The translations under genes and the position numbers were made by a program. A stretch of 64,000 nucleotides of DNA from an uncultured delta proteobacterium. Lineage in GTDB: Bacteria; Desulfobacterota; Desulfovibrionia; Desulfovibrionales; Desulfovibrionaceae. Below are positions 44,003 to 51,683 of this stretch, one piece after another (the first letter of the stretch is position 1; the number at the start of each line of letters is the position of its first letter). The notes under the pieces were generated by a model. It had not been told where the DNA came from and did no database searches. It worked only from the letters and a program-made list of their open reading frames with translations. The stretch spans positions 62,001-126,000 of the forward strand of contig CAILNX010000056.1 in the NCBI GenBank assembly GCA_903835685.1, in the 5' to 3' direction.

Positions 44003-45117
44003 TAGTGATCCTCGCTCGTCGCGGCCGGAGCCGGGGTGTAGTCCATGAGGCGCTTTTGGGGGACAAACCCGGCCGTCCGAATGATCCCGTGGATGTCCGC
44101 CTCACTCAGGGAGTAGCCCACGCCAGCGGCCTTGACCACGTTCTCCTCGATCATGGTGGACCCGAAGTCGTTGCCCCCGAAAAAGAGCGCGAGTTGGGCG
44201 ATCTTCGGCCCCATGGTCACCCAGGAGACCTGGAGGTTGTCGAAATTGTCCAGCACCAGGCGGCTCACGGCCAGGAGCCGGAGGTATTCCACGGCCGTGG
44301 CCGGGCGGATGGTCGCGGACTTGGACAGGGCCGTGTTGTCCGGCTGGAAACTCCAGGGAATGAAGGCCGTGAACCCGCCAGTCCGGTCCTGGAGATCGCG
44401 CAGGGCAAAGAGGTGTTCCAGCCGCTCGGCCGGGGTCTCCACATGGCCGAACATCATGGTGGCCGTGGTGCGCAGGCCCTGGCCGTGGGCCTCTTCCATG
44501 ACCCGGAGCCAGTCACCGGCCGGGCATTTGTTCGGGGCCACCCGGGAGCGCACGCGGTCCACCAGAATTTCCGCGCCCCCGCCGGGGATGGAGTCCATCC
44601 CGGCGCTTTTCAGCCGGGCCACGACCTGGGCCGTGGTCAGGCCGGAAATCTTGGCGAAATGCGCGATCTCAGGAGGGGAAAAGGCGTGCACGTGGATGGG
44701 ATAGGTGCTCTTGATCCAGGTCAGCAGGTCCTCGTAATAGGACAGGGGCAGGTCCGGGTGGTGCCCGCCCTGCATGAGAATCTGGGTCCCGCCCAGGGCC
44801 AGGGTCTCCTCGATCTTTTGGGCCAGCTCCTCCTGGGTGAGCAGGAACCCGCCCGCCTCGCCCGGGGCCTTGAAATAGGCGCAGAACTGGCAGGCGCAGA
44901 CGCAGACGTTGGAATAATTGATGTTGCGGTCCACCACATAGGTCACGACCGGCTCGGGGTGACGGCGCAGGCGGGCGGCGTGGGCCAGGCGGGCCAGGTC
45001 GTGGAAGGCGGCCGACTCCAGAAGCGCGGCGGCCTGGCCGAAATCCAGGCGCGCGCCCGAGGCGGCCGCTTCCAGGGCCGGGGCGAGGTCCTCGGCCCTG
45101 GACAGGGCCGCGCTCAT
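44002..45117 (-). CDS. mqnC: Cyclic dehypoxanthine futalosine synthase (radical SAM)
   Basis: A 371-aa radical SAM enzyme that cyclises dehypoxanthine futalosine. The [4Fe-4S] motif CxxxCxxC is in NYSNVCVCACQFCAYF, and QGGHHPDLPLSYYEDLL, HAFSPPEI, and SIPGGGAEIL are the family blocks. ATG 45117 overlaps the mqnE stop as ATGA. It is related to MqnE, its neighbour, by ancient duplication, and the two align throughout. The substrate assignment to C rather than E rests on the NYSNVC and FIPWSFQPDNT blocks. Confidence 0.94.
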   Translation of the reverse strand: MSAALSRAEDLAPALEAAASGARLDFGQAAALLESAAFHDLARLAHAARLRRHPEPVVTYVVDRNINYSNVCVCACQFCAYFKAPGEAGGFLLTQEELAQKIEETLALGGTQILMQGGHHPDLPLSYYEDLLTWIKSTYPIHVHAFSPPEIAHFAKISGLTTAQVVARLKSAGMDSIPGGGAEILVDRVRSRVAPNKCPAGDWLRVMEEAHGQGLRTTATMMFGHVETPAERLEHLFALRDLQDRTGGFTAFIPWSFQPDNTALSKSATIRPATAVEYLRLLAVSRLVLDNFDNLQVSWVTMGPKIAQLALFFGGNDFGSTMIEENVVKAAGVGYSLSEADIHGIIRTAGFVPQKRLMDYTPAPAATSEDH

Positions 45118-46220
45118 GCCCGGGCCTCCTGCCGTACGGGCCGAAAAAGGGCGTCGCGCTCCACGGGCGTGAATCCGCAACCCCGGATCATGGCCTCAAG
45201 CTCGGCCCGGGTCAGGCCCTGCTCGCTGTCCGCCCCGGCCATGTGCCCGATCTTCTCCTCCACCACGGTCCCGTCGAAATCGTCGGCCCCGTAGTAGAGC
45301 GCGGCCTGGGCCAGCTTGACCGTGAGCATGACCCAGTAGGCCTTGATATGCGCAATGTTGTCGAGAAGCAGCCGGGCCACCGCGATGGTGCGCAGGATGT
45401 CCACCCCGGTCACGGCCGCTGGCACCTTGAGCAGGGAGTTCTCGGTCTGGAAAGGCAGGGGGATCAGGCAGTTGAACCCGCCGCTGGAGTCCTGCTGCTC
45501 GCGCAGGAGGAGCAGGTGGTCCACCCGGTCCTCCTCGCTCTCCAGATGGCCGAAGAGCAGGGAGCAGTTGGTGGACAGCCCCAGTTCGTGGGCCTGGCCG
45601 TGAATGGCCAGCCAGCGCTCGCCGCTGATCTTTTTCGGGCAGATACGGCGGCGCACCTCGGGGGCAAATATCTCGGCCCCGCCGCCCGGGAGCATGTCCA
45701 GGCCAGCGGCCTTGAGCGCGGACAGGACCTCGCGGGTGCTCAAGCCCGAAAGCGCGGCGAAATGCTCGATCTCCACGGCCGTGAAGCACTTGAGCCCGGC
45801 CTCGGGCAGGGCCGCGCGCACGGCCGAAAGCATGTCGAGGTAGAAGGACAGGGGCAGGTCCGGATGGCAGCCGCCCACGATATGCACTTCCCGGGGGACC
45901 ACCGGGCTTTCGGCCAACTTGGCCAGGACCTGGTCCACGGAAAGCTCAAACCCACCGGCCTGGCCGCGCTCCCGGCTGTAGGCGCAGAACACGCAGCCGT
46001 TCACGCAGACATTGGTGTAATTCACGTGCCGGTTGAGCACGTAATAGGTGTTCAGCCCGTGGCGGCGGGTGCGGGCCGCATGGGCCAGGGCGCCCACGGC
46101 GGTCAGATCCGGGCAGGCGAACAGGGCCAAGCCGTCCTCGCGGGAGAGGCGCTCGCCGCGCTCGACCTTGGCCGCGATATGGGCCAGGGCCGGGGAAGGG
46201 GAAGAGGCGTGGAAATCCAT
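45114..46220 (-). CDS. mqnE: Aminodeoxyfutalosine synthase (radical SAM)
   Basis: A 368-aa radical SAM enzyme that joins SAM to 3-enolpyruvoylbenzoate to give aminofutalosine. It has NYTNVCVNGCVFCAYSRE with CxxxCxxC, GGCHPDLPLSFYLDML, KCFTAVEIEHFA, and LPGGGAEIF. ATG 46220 has GGAG at 7 nt. It is the first gene of mqnE-mqnC-mqnA, all overlapping, and diverges from mqnD. The missing hydrolase MqnB is not in this window. Confidence 0.94.
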   Translation of the reverse strand: MDFHASSPSPALAHIAAKVERGERLSREDGLALFACPDLTAVGALAHAARTRRHGLNTYYVLNRHVNYTNVCVNGCVFCAYSRERGQAGGFELSVDQVLAKLAESPVVPREVHIVGGCHPDLPLSFYLDMLSAVRAALPEAGLKCFTAVEIEHFAALSGLSTREVLSALKAAGLDMLPGGGAEIFAPEVRRRICPKKISGERWLAIHGQAHELGLSTNCSLLFGHLESEEDRVDHLLLLREQQDSSGGFNCLIPLPFQTENSLLKVPAAVTGVDILRTIAVARLLLDNIAHIKAYWVMLTVKLAQAALYYGADDFDGTVVEEKIGHMAGADSEQGLTRAELEAMIRGCGFTPVERDALFRPVRQEARA

Positions 46221-46443
46221 GCAGGCTCCGGATTTCAGGGCAGGCGGCCAAGGCCGCGCCCCGGATAACCCCGGCCAATCGCCGGGCCTCCCCGGAGTAT
46301 AGCCGGGGCCAGGCAAAGTCAACGGGGGGGAGGGGGTTTGACAGCCCGGCCGCACCGTGCCAAAAATCCCCATCCATTGCAGCAAAGTCCCGCGTGATCC
46401 ACGGCAAGACCGCGACCCTGACGCTGATACCGGAGTCGGCCCC

Positions 46444-47328
46444 ATGCACGCCCGCACCCTGACCCTGGGCTACTCGCCCTGCCCCAACGACACCTTCATC
46501 TTCCACGCCCTGGCCCACGGGATCGTGAACCTGGCCCCGCACAAACTGGACATCCGCCTGGCCGACGTGGAGGAGTTGAACCGCCTGGCCCTGGCCGGGG
46601 CCATGGACCTGTGCAAGGTCTCGGCCGCGGTCCTGCCCAGGATCATGGACCGCTACGTCACCTTGCGCTCGGGCGGGGCCATGGGCCGGGGGGTGGGTCC
46701 CCTGGTGATGGCCGCCCGGCCCCTGGACGTGTGCGACCTGAACGGGGCCACGGTGGCCGTGCCCGGGCTGGCCACCACGGGCCATCTGCTCTTCTCCCTG
46801 CTCTGCCAGGAGCAGGACGTCACATTTACGGCCGAGGACATGATCTTCAGCCAGGTCATGGAGGCGGTGGCCTCGGGCCGGGTGACGGCCGGGGTGATCA
46901 TCCACGAAGGCCGCTTCACCTTTGAGCAGGCCGGGCTGTTCCAGGTGGCCGACCTGGGCCAGTGGTGGGAGGAGAAGACCGGCCTGCCCCTGCCCCTGGG
47001 GGCCATCGTGGCCCGCCGGGACTTAGGATCAGACCTCATCGGACGCGCCCAGGCCGCCATCCGGGCCAGCCTGGAGCATGCCCGCGCCCACCCAGAGGCC
47101 TCGGCCGCCTACATCCAGGCCCACGCCCAGGAACTGGACCCCGCAGTCATCGCGGCCCACATCCGCACCTTTGTCACGGATTTCAGCCTGGACTTGGGGG
47201 CCGAGGGCGAGACGGCCCTGGATTCCCTGATCCGGGCGGCCTTGAGCCTTTCCGGCCAATCAGCCCCGGACCTTCCCCTGCTGGCCCCCAGCCTCCCGCT
47301 CACAGCAACCATTGAGGAGACCCCATGA
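46444..47328 (+). CDS. mqnD: 1,4-dihydroxy-6-naphthoate synthase
   Basis: A 294-aa protein with a periplasmic-binding-protein-like fold, paralogous to MqnA, that converts cyclic dehypoxanthine futalosine to 1,4-dihydroxy-6-naphthoate. Family blocks are LTLGYSPCPNDTFIFHALAHG, VSAAVLPRIMDRYVTLRSGGAMGRGVGPLV, and IIHEGRFTFEQAGL with the catalytic His. It diverges from mqnE, so the pathway genes share one control region of 223 bp. A small ABM-domain gene overlaps its end as ATGA. Confidence 0.95.
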   Translation: MHARTLTLGYSPCPNDTFIFHALAHGIVNLAPHKLDIRLADVEELNRLALAGAMDLCKVSAAVLPRIMDRYVTLRSGGAMGRGVGPLVMAARPLDVCDLNGATVAVPGLATTGHLLFSLLCQEQDVTFTAEDMIFSQVMEAVASGRVTAGVIIHEGRFTFEQAGLFQVADLGQWWEEKTGLPLPLGAIVARRDLGSDLIGRAQAAIRASLEHARAHPEASAAYIQAHAQELDPAVIAAHIRTFVTDFSLDLGAEGETALDSLIRAALSLSGQSAPDLPLLAPSLPLTATIEETP

Positions 47329-47621
47329 TCGCTGTCACCGCCCGCTTCCAGGCCAAGCGCGGCAAGGAGGCCGAACTGGAGGCCCTCCTGCGCTCCTTCG
47401 TGCCCCGGACCTCCGAGGAGCCCGAGGTCCTGGCCTACGCCCTGCACACCGTGTCCGGGCAACCCAGGACCTTCTTCTTTTACGAGCGGCACGCAAGCCA
47501 GCAGTCCTTCGAGGCCCACCTGGCCAGGCCCTATCTCCAGGAGGCCCTGGCCCGCTTTCCGGAACTGCTGGACGCCCCGGCCGTGCTGGAGATCATGGAG
47601 ATTCTGGACGAAAAGGATTGA
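47325..47621 (+). CDS. ABM-domain protein (antibiotic biosynthesis monooxygenase fold)
   Basis: A 98-aa dimeric ferredoxin-like fold protein: IAVTARFQAKRGKEAELEALLRSF, then AYALHTVSGQPRTFFFYERHASQQSFEAHLARPYLQEAL with the conserved His. The family includes quinol monooxygenases (YgiN) and heme-degrading enzymes. It overlaps mqnD as ATGA, so it is translationally coupled to menaquinone synthesis, which suggests a role with naphthoquinone intermediates. An oxygen-using role would be odd in an anaerobe, so it may bind or protect quinols instead (inferred). Confidence 0.8.
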   Translation: MIAVTARFQAKRGKEAELEALLRSFVPRTSEEPEVLAYALHTVSGQPRTFFFYERHASQQSFEAHLARPYLQEALARFPELLDAPAVLEIMEILDEKD

Positions 47622-47687
47622 GGGGGGCCATTCATTTCAGGAGTCCAAGACCCGAGGCCCCAGACCCTTTGCCTTCAGGGGGAAACC

Positions 47688-48416
47688 ATGGATGCAGCGC
47701 AACTCAAGAAAAAGGCCCGGTCCTACGGCGCGACGCTCGCGGGCGTGGCCGACCTGGCCCGGCTTTCGGGCATCGCCACGGACCCCGCCAACCTGCTGGC
47801 CCCTTTCACCCGGGCCGTGAGCCTGGCCGTGCGGGTGTCCGACCCGGTCCTGGACGCCATCCGCGACCGGCCCACCCCGCTGTACGCCCAGCACTACTTA
47901 AGGCTGAACGCCCTTCTGGACGACGTGGCCGTGCGCCTAGCCCTGGACATCCAGGAGGCCGGGGGTCAGGCCCTGGCCCTGCCCGCCTCCCAGACCCTGG
48001 ACCGGGTGCGCTGGATCTCCTACCTTTCCCACAAGGCCGTGGCCGTGGCCGCCGGGCTGGGCTGGCAGGGCAAGAGCCTGCTGGTCATCACCCCGAAATT
48101 CGGGCCGCGCGTGCGCCTGGTCACCGTGCTCACGGACCTGCCGCTCGTGGCCGACAAGCCCCTGAAGAACCGTTGCGGGACCTGCACGGCCTGCCAGGAG
48201 GCCTGCCCGGCCCAGGCCATCAAGGGCGCGTCCACGGCCTCCCACTACCAGAGCCGGGATGAGGCCCTGCATTTTACCCGCTGCATGACCAAGGTCACCA
48301 CGGAATTCGCCCGGCTGCCCATGGTGGAGCACCCCATCTGCGGGGTGTGCGTGGCGGTCTGCCCCTGGGGCCGCAGGAAGGCCAAGACCCGGGGCCGCGT
48401 TTCAGCCGCGAAATAA
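47688..48416 (+). CDS. QueG-like 4Fe-4S protein
   Basis: A 242-aa protein related to epoxyqueuosine reductase QueG but shorter than the usual 350-380 aa. It shares the N-terminal cobalamin-binding-like region (SYLSHKAVAVAAGLGWQGKSLLVITPKFGPRVRLVTVLTDLPL) and two ferredoxin motifs, CGTCTACQEACP and CGVCVAVCPWG. It lacks the C-terminal HEAT repeats of QueG, which bind tRNA, so a tRNA substrate is unlikely. It follows the ABM gene by 66 nt. Such short QueG relatives are common in anaerobes with unknown function. Confidence 0.82.
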   Translation: MDAAQLKKKARSYGATLAGVADLARLSGIATDPANLLAPFTRAVSLAVRVSDPVLDAIRDRPTPLYAQHYLRLNALLDDVAVRLALDIQEAGGQALALPASQTLDRVRWISYLSHKAVAVAAGLGWQGKSLLVITPKFGPRVRLVTVLTDLPLVADKPLKNRCGTCTACQEACPAQAIKGASTASHYQSRDEALHFTRCMTKVTTEFARLPMVEHPICGVCVAVCPWGRRKAKTRGRVSAAK

Positions 48417-48500
48417 GTGCCCGGTTCCCTCTCTCACGCCGCTGAATGGGGCTGTTGAAACCGCCTTGGTATCAAGGCTGCGCCATCCCTTTCGTAAGGG

Positions 48501-48528
48501 TTGACTTCCAGATTTTTTTTGTTAATCT
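48501..48528 (+). promoter_or_regulatory. Candidate promoter of the Phd/PIN module
   Basis: TTGACT (48501-48506), a 16-nt T-rich spacer and TAATCT (48523-48528) precede the antitoxin. A second possible -10, TATGAT (48541-48546), lies nearer but would start transcription inside the ribosome site. Confidence 0.35.
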
Positions 48529-48563
48529 TTGTGTAGCCATTATGATCAACAAGGAGGGGGACT

Positions 48564-48851
48564 ATGCGAGTGGTGAGTGATAGAGACTTGCGGAATGTCC
48601 CAGGCAAGATACGTGACGCTCTCGCTCAAGGAGATGTCGTGGTGACAAGCCGTGGCAAACCATATGCGGTATTGATGCCCGTCGCCAATCCTGATCGCCT
48701 GGAGGAGGTGCTTGCCCTCGCATCCAGAATTCGGGCCCAAATGGCGGTTTCCTCCATCAGACGCAAAGCCGCCGAAACAGGATTGGACGCGATAACGGAC
48801 GAAGAGATTGACGAGGAAATAGGTCAGGCCAGGCGAGAGAGAAAACCTTGA
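48564..48851 (+). CDS. Phd/YefM-family antitoxin
   Basis: A 95-aa antitoxin with the Phd N-terminal DNA-binding domain (MRVVSDRDLRNVPGKIRDALAQGDVVVTSRGKPYAVLMPV) and an acidic C-terminal helix (EEIDEEIGQARRERKP) that should mask the toxin. ATG 48564 has a perfect AAGGAGG. The stop overlaps the toxin start as TTGA. Base composition is a little richer in A/T than the surroundings, which fits a mobile module. Confidence 0.88.
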   Translation: MRVVSDRDLRNVPGKIRDALAQGDVVVTSRGKPYAVLMPVANPDRLEEVLALASRIRAQMAVSSIRRKAAETGLDAITDEEIDEEIGQARRERKP

Positions 48852-49333
48852 TAAGTGTCATTGATACAAATGTCCTCATCTCCGGCCTACTAAAGGTGCA
48901 TACGCCTCCTGCAAGAGTCATAGACATGATCCTCGTCGAACGGCTTGTTTGTGCCTTTGATGACAGGATTTTTGCAGAATATGCCGAAGTCTTGCGAAGG
49001 CCAAAATTTCGGGCGGCCATTCCTCCTGATGAGCGAGAACACCTGCTTGCATTTATTCAGGAAAAGGGATTCCACGTTGTAGCGACGCCTCTTGAGTTGA
49101 AACATGCTCCTCCAGATATCCATGACCTGCCTTTTGTTGAAGCCGCCATCGCTGGAAGAGTTGAAACCATCGTTACGGGAAATCAAAAGCATTTTGATTT
49201 TTTTCAGAACAACGCATGGGGAATCAAAATACTTTCCCCTGGCGATATCATTTCCATGCTTTGCGCTGAGGGGAGAACTTCCGTGCAGGAAGTTGATGCA
49301 AGCGACTCCCCACAAGGCGGCCCCAAGCCATAA
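48848..49333 (+). CDS. PIN-domain toxin (VapC-like RNase)
   Basis: A 161-aa PIN nuclease: ISVIDTNVLISGLL carries the first Asp, AEYAEVLRRPKF the Glu, and DIHDLPFVEAAIAGRVETIVTGNQKHFDF the C-terminal acidic residues. This is the COG1569 type that pairs with Phd rather than the short VapC. TTG 48848 is the start and overlaps the antitoxin stop. Its RNA target is unknown. The last 20 residues (DASDSPQGGPKP) are a weakly structured tail. Confidence 0.86.
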   Translation: MISVIDTNVLISGLLKVHTPPARVIDMILVERLVCAFDDRIFAEYAEVLRRPKFRAAIPPDEREHLLAFIQEKGFHVVATPLELKHAPPDIHDLPFVEAAIAGRVETIVTGNQKHFDFFQNNAWGIKILSPGDIISMLCAEGRTSVQEVDASDSPQGGPKP

Positions 49334-49467
49334 CGCATTCGACTCCATGGCTGATCTTCTCCATCTGCTCCGGCCCCTGGCCAGCCCTGGCCTTCACGCA
49401 AAAAGGGCAGCGGCGGAAGCTGAACGGCTTGTTCCCGCTCCCCCCTCAATTATTCCCCCTCATGTGC

Positions 49468-49514
49468 TTGACAGGTATGAAACGACGTTTTAATCACAAA
49501 TTGAAATGACGTTT
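49468..49514 (+). promoter_or_regulatory. Promoter and paired operators of the TetR gene
   Basis: TTGACA (49468-49473) and TTTAAT (49489-49494) frame a 15-nt spacer. The perfect palindrome AAACGACGTTT (49480-49490) covers the spacer and -10, and the near-copy AAATGACGTTT lies at 49504-49514, centre-to-centre 24 bp away. This arrangement fits autorepression by the TetR protein downstream. Confidence 0.6.
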
Positions 49515-49550
49515 ACATCCACGTTTCAAACCCCCAACCGCGAGGCGGTC

Positions 49551-50213
49551 ATGGATTTTTCCCCAGCCGAGGAGTCCACCCGGGAGCGTTTACGCCGGGC
49601 GGCCACTGAGATTTTTGTGGAGAAGGGATACGCCGGGGCCACGGTTCGGGACATCTGCAAGCGGGCCAAGGCCAATGTGGCGGCCGTGAACTACCATTTC
49701 GGGAGCAAGGAGGGGCTGTACGAAAACGTGCTCACCACCTTCAAGGAAGAGTGCGAGCGCCGTTTTCCCCTGGACCTGGACCTGCCCCCGGAGCCCACGC
49801 CCGAGGACCGGCTCCTGGCCTGCATCCGCGCCCTGCTCCTGCGCATGGCCGGGGACGACGACCCGGTGCACGCGGCCCAGGGCAAGCTCATGAGCATGGA
49901 GATCATGAACCCCACCTCGGTGCTGGACCGGCTCATGACCACCTACATGATGCCCTGCTCGGCCTTTTTGACCGGAATCGTCCGCGACTTATTGGGACCC
50001 GAGGCCGAGGCGGACACCGTGCGCGTGTGCGTGGGCGGGGTGGTCAGCCAGTGCGTGTTCTACGTGCAGAACCGCACGGTCATCACCCGACTCTACCCGG
50101 GCGTGAGCTACGACCACCAGGGGCTCATGCGCATCGCCCAGGACATCCTGCGCTTCTCCCTGCACGGGATCATGGGCATCCGGCTATGCACCGACCTGCC
50201 CCCCGCACAGTGA
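49551..50213 (+). CDS. TetR-family transcriptional regulator
   Basis: A 220-aa repressor with an N-terminal HTH (STRERLRRAATEIFVEKGYAGATVRDICKRAKANVAAVNYHFGSKEGLYENVL) and a C-terminal ligand domain of the CerR/YbiH type (DUF1956-like; MAGDDDPVHAAQGKLMSMEIMNPTSVLDRLMTTYMMPCSAFL). ATG 49551 has GAGGCGG at 4 nt. The paired operators in its promoter indicate autoregulation. Members often control adjacent efflux genes, but the next plus-strand gene is 1.5 kb away and the neighbouring HD-GYP gene is convergent, so its targets are elsewhere. Confidence 0.9.
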   Translation: MDFSPAEESTRERLRRAATEIFVEKGYAGATVRDICKRAKANVAAVNYHFGSKEGLYENVLTTFKEECERRFPLDLDLPPEPTPEDRLLACIRALLLRMAGDDDPVHAAQGKLMSMEIMNPTSVLDRLMTTYMMPCSAFLTGIVRDLLGPEAEADTVRVCVGGVVSQCVFYVQNRTVITRLYPGVSYDHQGLMRIAQDILRFSLHGIMGIRLCTDLPPAQ

Positions 50214-50249
50214 ATTCGGGGCCGAACAGGGCAGCCTGGCCGTGGGGGT

Positions 50250-51464
50250 CTAGGAGTTCCCCTCGTCTCCCAGGAGGAACCGGGCCGGGTCGATCTTGTA
50301 GCTCTCGTGGTCCAGGCATTCGGTGATTTCCAGGCGGCGGCCCTTGGACATATGCGCCTTGAACAGGTCCACCTTGCGGATCGGGGCCGGACGCATGTCC
50401 GCATCAAAGGCCACCTTGACCACGGGCTCGTGCGCCCGGTAGGGATTGGACTCGCAGACCACCCCGCAGGTGCCGTCGGACAGGCGCACCAGGCTGCCCA
50501 CCGGATAGACTCCCAGGAACTTGATGAAAGAGGTCAAGAGCCCGGTCGCAAAGGTCTGGTCCCGCATGCCGAACATGATCTTCAGGCTCTTGCTCGGGCT
50601 GATGCTCTCCTTGTACACCCGGCGGCTGGTGATGGCGTCGTAGATGTCGGCCAGGGCCAGGATGCGGCCGAACAGGCTGATCTGGTCCCCGGACAGGCCG
50701 CGCGGATAGCCCTTGCCGTTGAACTTCTCGTGGTGCTCCACAATGCCCCGGAGCACGTCCGGCCCCACGGCCTGCTGCTCTTTCAGCATCTGATAGCTGC
50801 GCAAGGGGTGGGCCTTGATGATCTCGAACTCCTCGTCCGTGAGCTTGTCCGGCTTGTTCAGCACGGCCGGGGGGATGCGGGCCTTGCCCAGGTCGTGGAA
50901 CAGGCCGGAGAGCCCCAGGGGCTTGAGCCGCTCCGGGATCAGGCCCAGGAACTGGCCGAAGGCCACGGCGATGACCGCCACGTTGATGCAGTGGGTGAAG
51001 GTATACTCGTCGTAGGAGCGCAGCTTGCTGAAACTCACCAGGGCGTCGCGGTTGCGGGCCACGCTTTGGATCACGTCGTCCACCAGGGCCCCGGACTTCT
51101 CATAGTCCACGGTGCCGTCGGTCTGGGCGCTGCGTATGAAATCATGGGCGAAGGCCACGGAATCCTGGTAGATTTGTTGGGCGACCTCGGCCTCTTCCTC
51201 GATGGACACCAGGTTGGGGGCAAAGGTCTGGCCGTCGGTCTGGCCCAGGACATCGGGCTCATGCACCCGGCCGAATTCGTAACTGCCCCGATCCGTATCC
51301 ACCACGACGTTCTGAAAGCCCTGGCGCACGATCCGGTCCAGGGCCTCCTGGGTGGCCACCTCCCCTTCCTCGGCAAAAAGATAGGGGTGTTCGATCCAGG
51401 GCAGGCCGGTATCAGCCACGAACATGCCGACCTTCAAATCCTTGATGCTGATTTCCTTGTACAT
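50250..51464 (-). CDS. HD-GYP domain phosphodiesterase (DUF3391-HD-GYP)
   Basis: A 404-aa protein with an N-terminal DUF3391 domain (IKDLKVGMFVADTGLPWIEHPYLF) and a complete HD-GYP domain: HCINVAVIAVAFG, FHDLGKARIPPAVLNKPDKLTDEEF, AHPLRSYQML, and EHHEKFNGKGYPRGLSGDQIS. These metal-binding residues are intact, so c-di-GMP hydrolysis is expected. The C-terminus has a further beta-rich region. No membrane segment is present. The interrupted PilZ gene at 39.2 kb and this enzyme show c-di-GMP signalling in the organism. Confidence 0.92.
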   Translation of the reverse strand: MYKEISIKDLKVGMFVADTGLPWIEHPYLFAEEGEVATQEALDRIVRQGFQNVVVDTDRGSYEFGRVHEPDVLGQTDGQTFAPNLVSIEEEAEVAQQIYQDSVAFAHDFIRSAQTDGTVDYEKSGALVDDVIQSVARNRDALVSFSKLRSYDEYTFTHCINVAVIAVAFGQFLGLIPERLKPLGLSGLFHDLGKARIPPAVLNKPDKLTDEEFEIIKAHPLRSYQMLKEQQAVGPDVLRGIVEHHEKFNGKGYPRGLSGDQISLFGRILALADIYDAITSRRVYKESISPSKSLKIMFGMRDQTFATGLLTSFIKFLGVYPVGSLVRLSDGTCGVVCESNPYRAHEPVVKVAFDADMRPAPIRKVDLFKAHMSKGRRLEITECLDHESYKIDPARFLLGDEGNS

Positions 51465-51683
51465 GCGCTTGTGCCCGGCAGGCCATGTTCACGGCCCGAA
51501 CCGCTCCTTGCTTCTCTAAATTATCACAAGCCCATGGAAAGGCAAGATTCCAGCAGGCAGGGAAAATGAGCGGGCGCTCACCGTCAATAATCGGCCAAAA
51601 CCTCAAGCCAAGGTTTTACAAGCAGGCCATCCTCATGTATTTGCAGGAGCAAGGCTCGACGATCGTGACCACCCGGAGGATAC

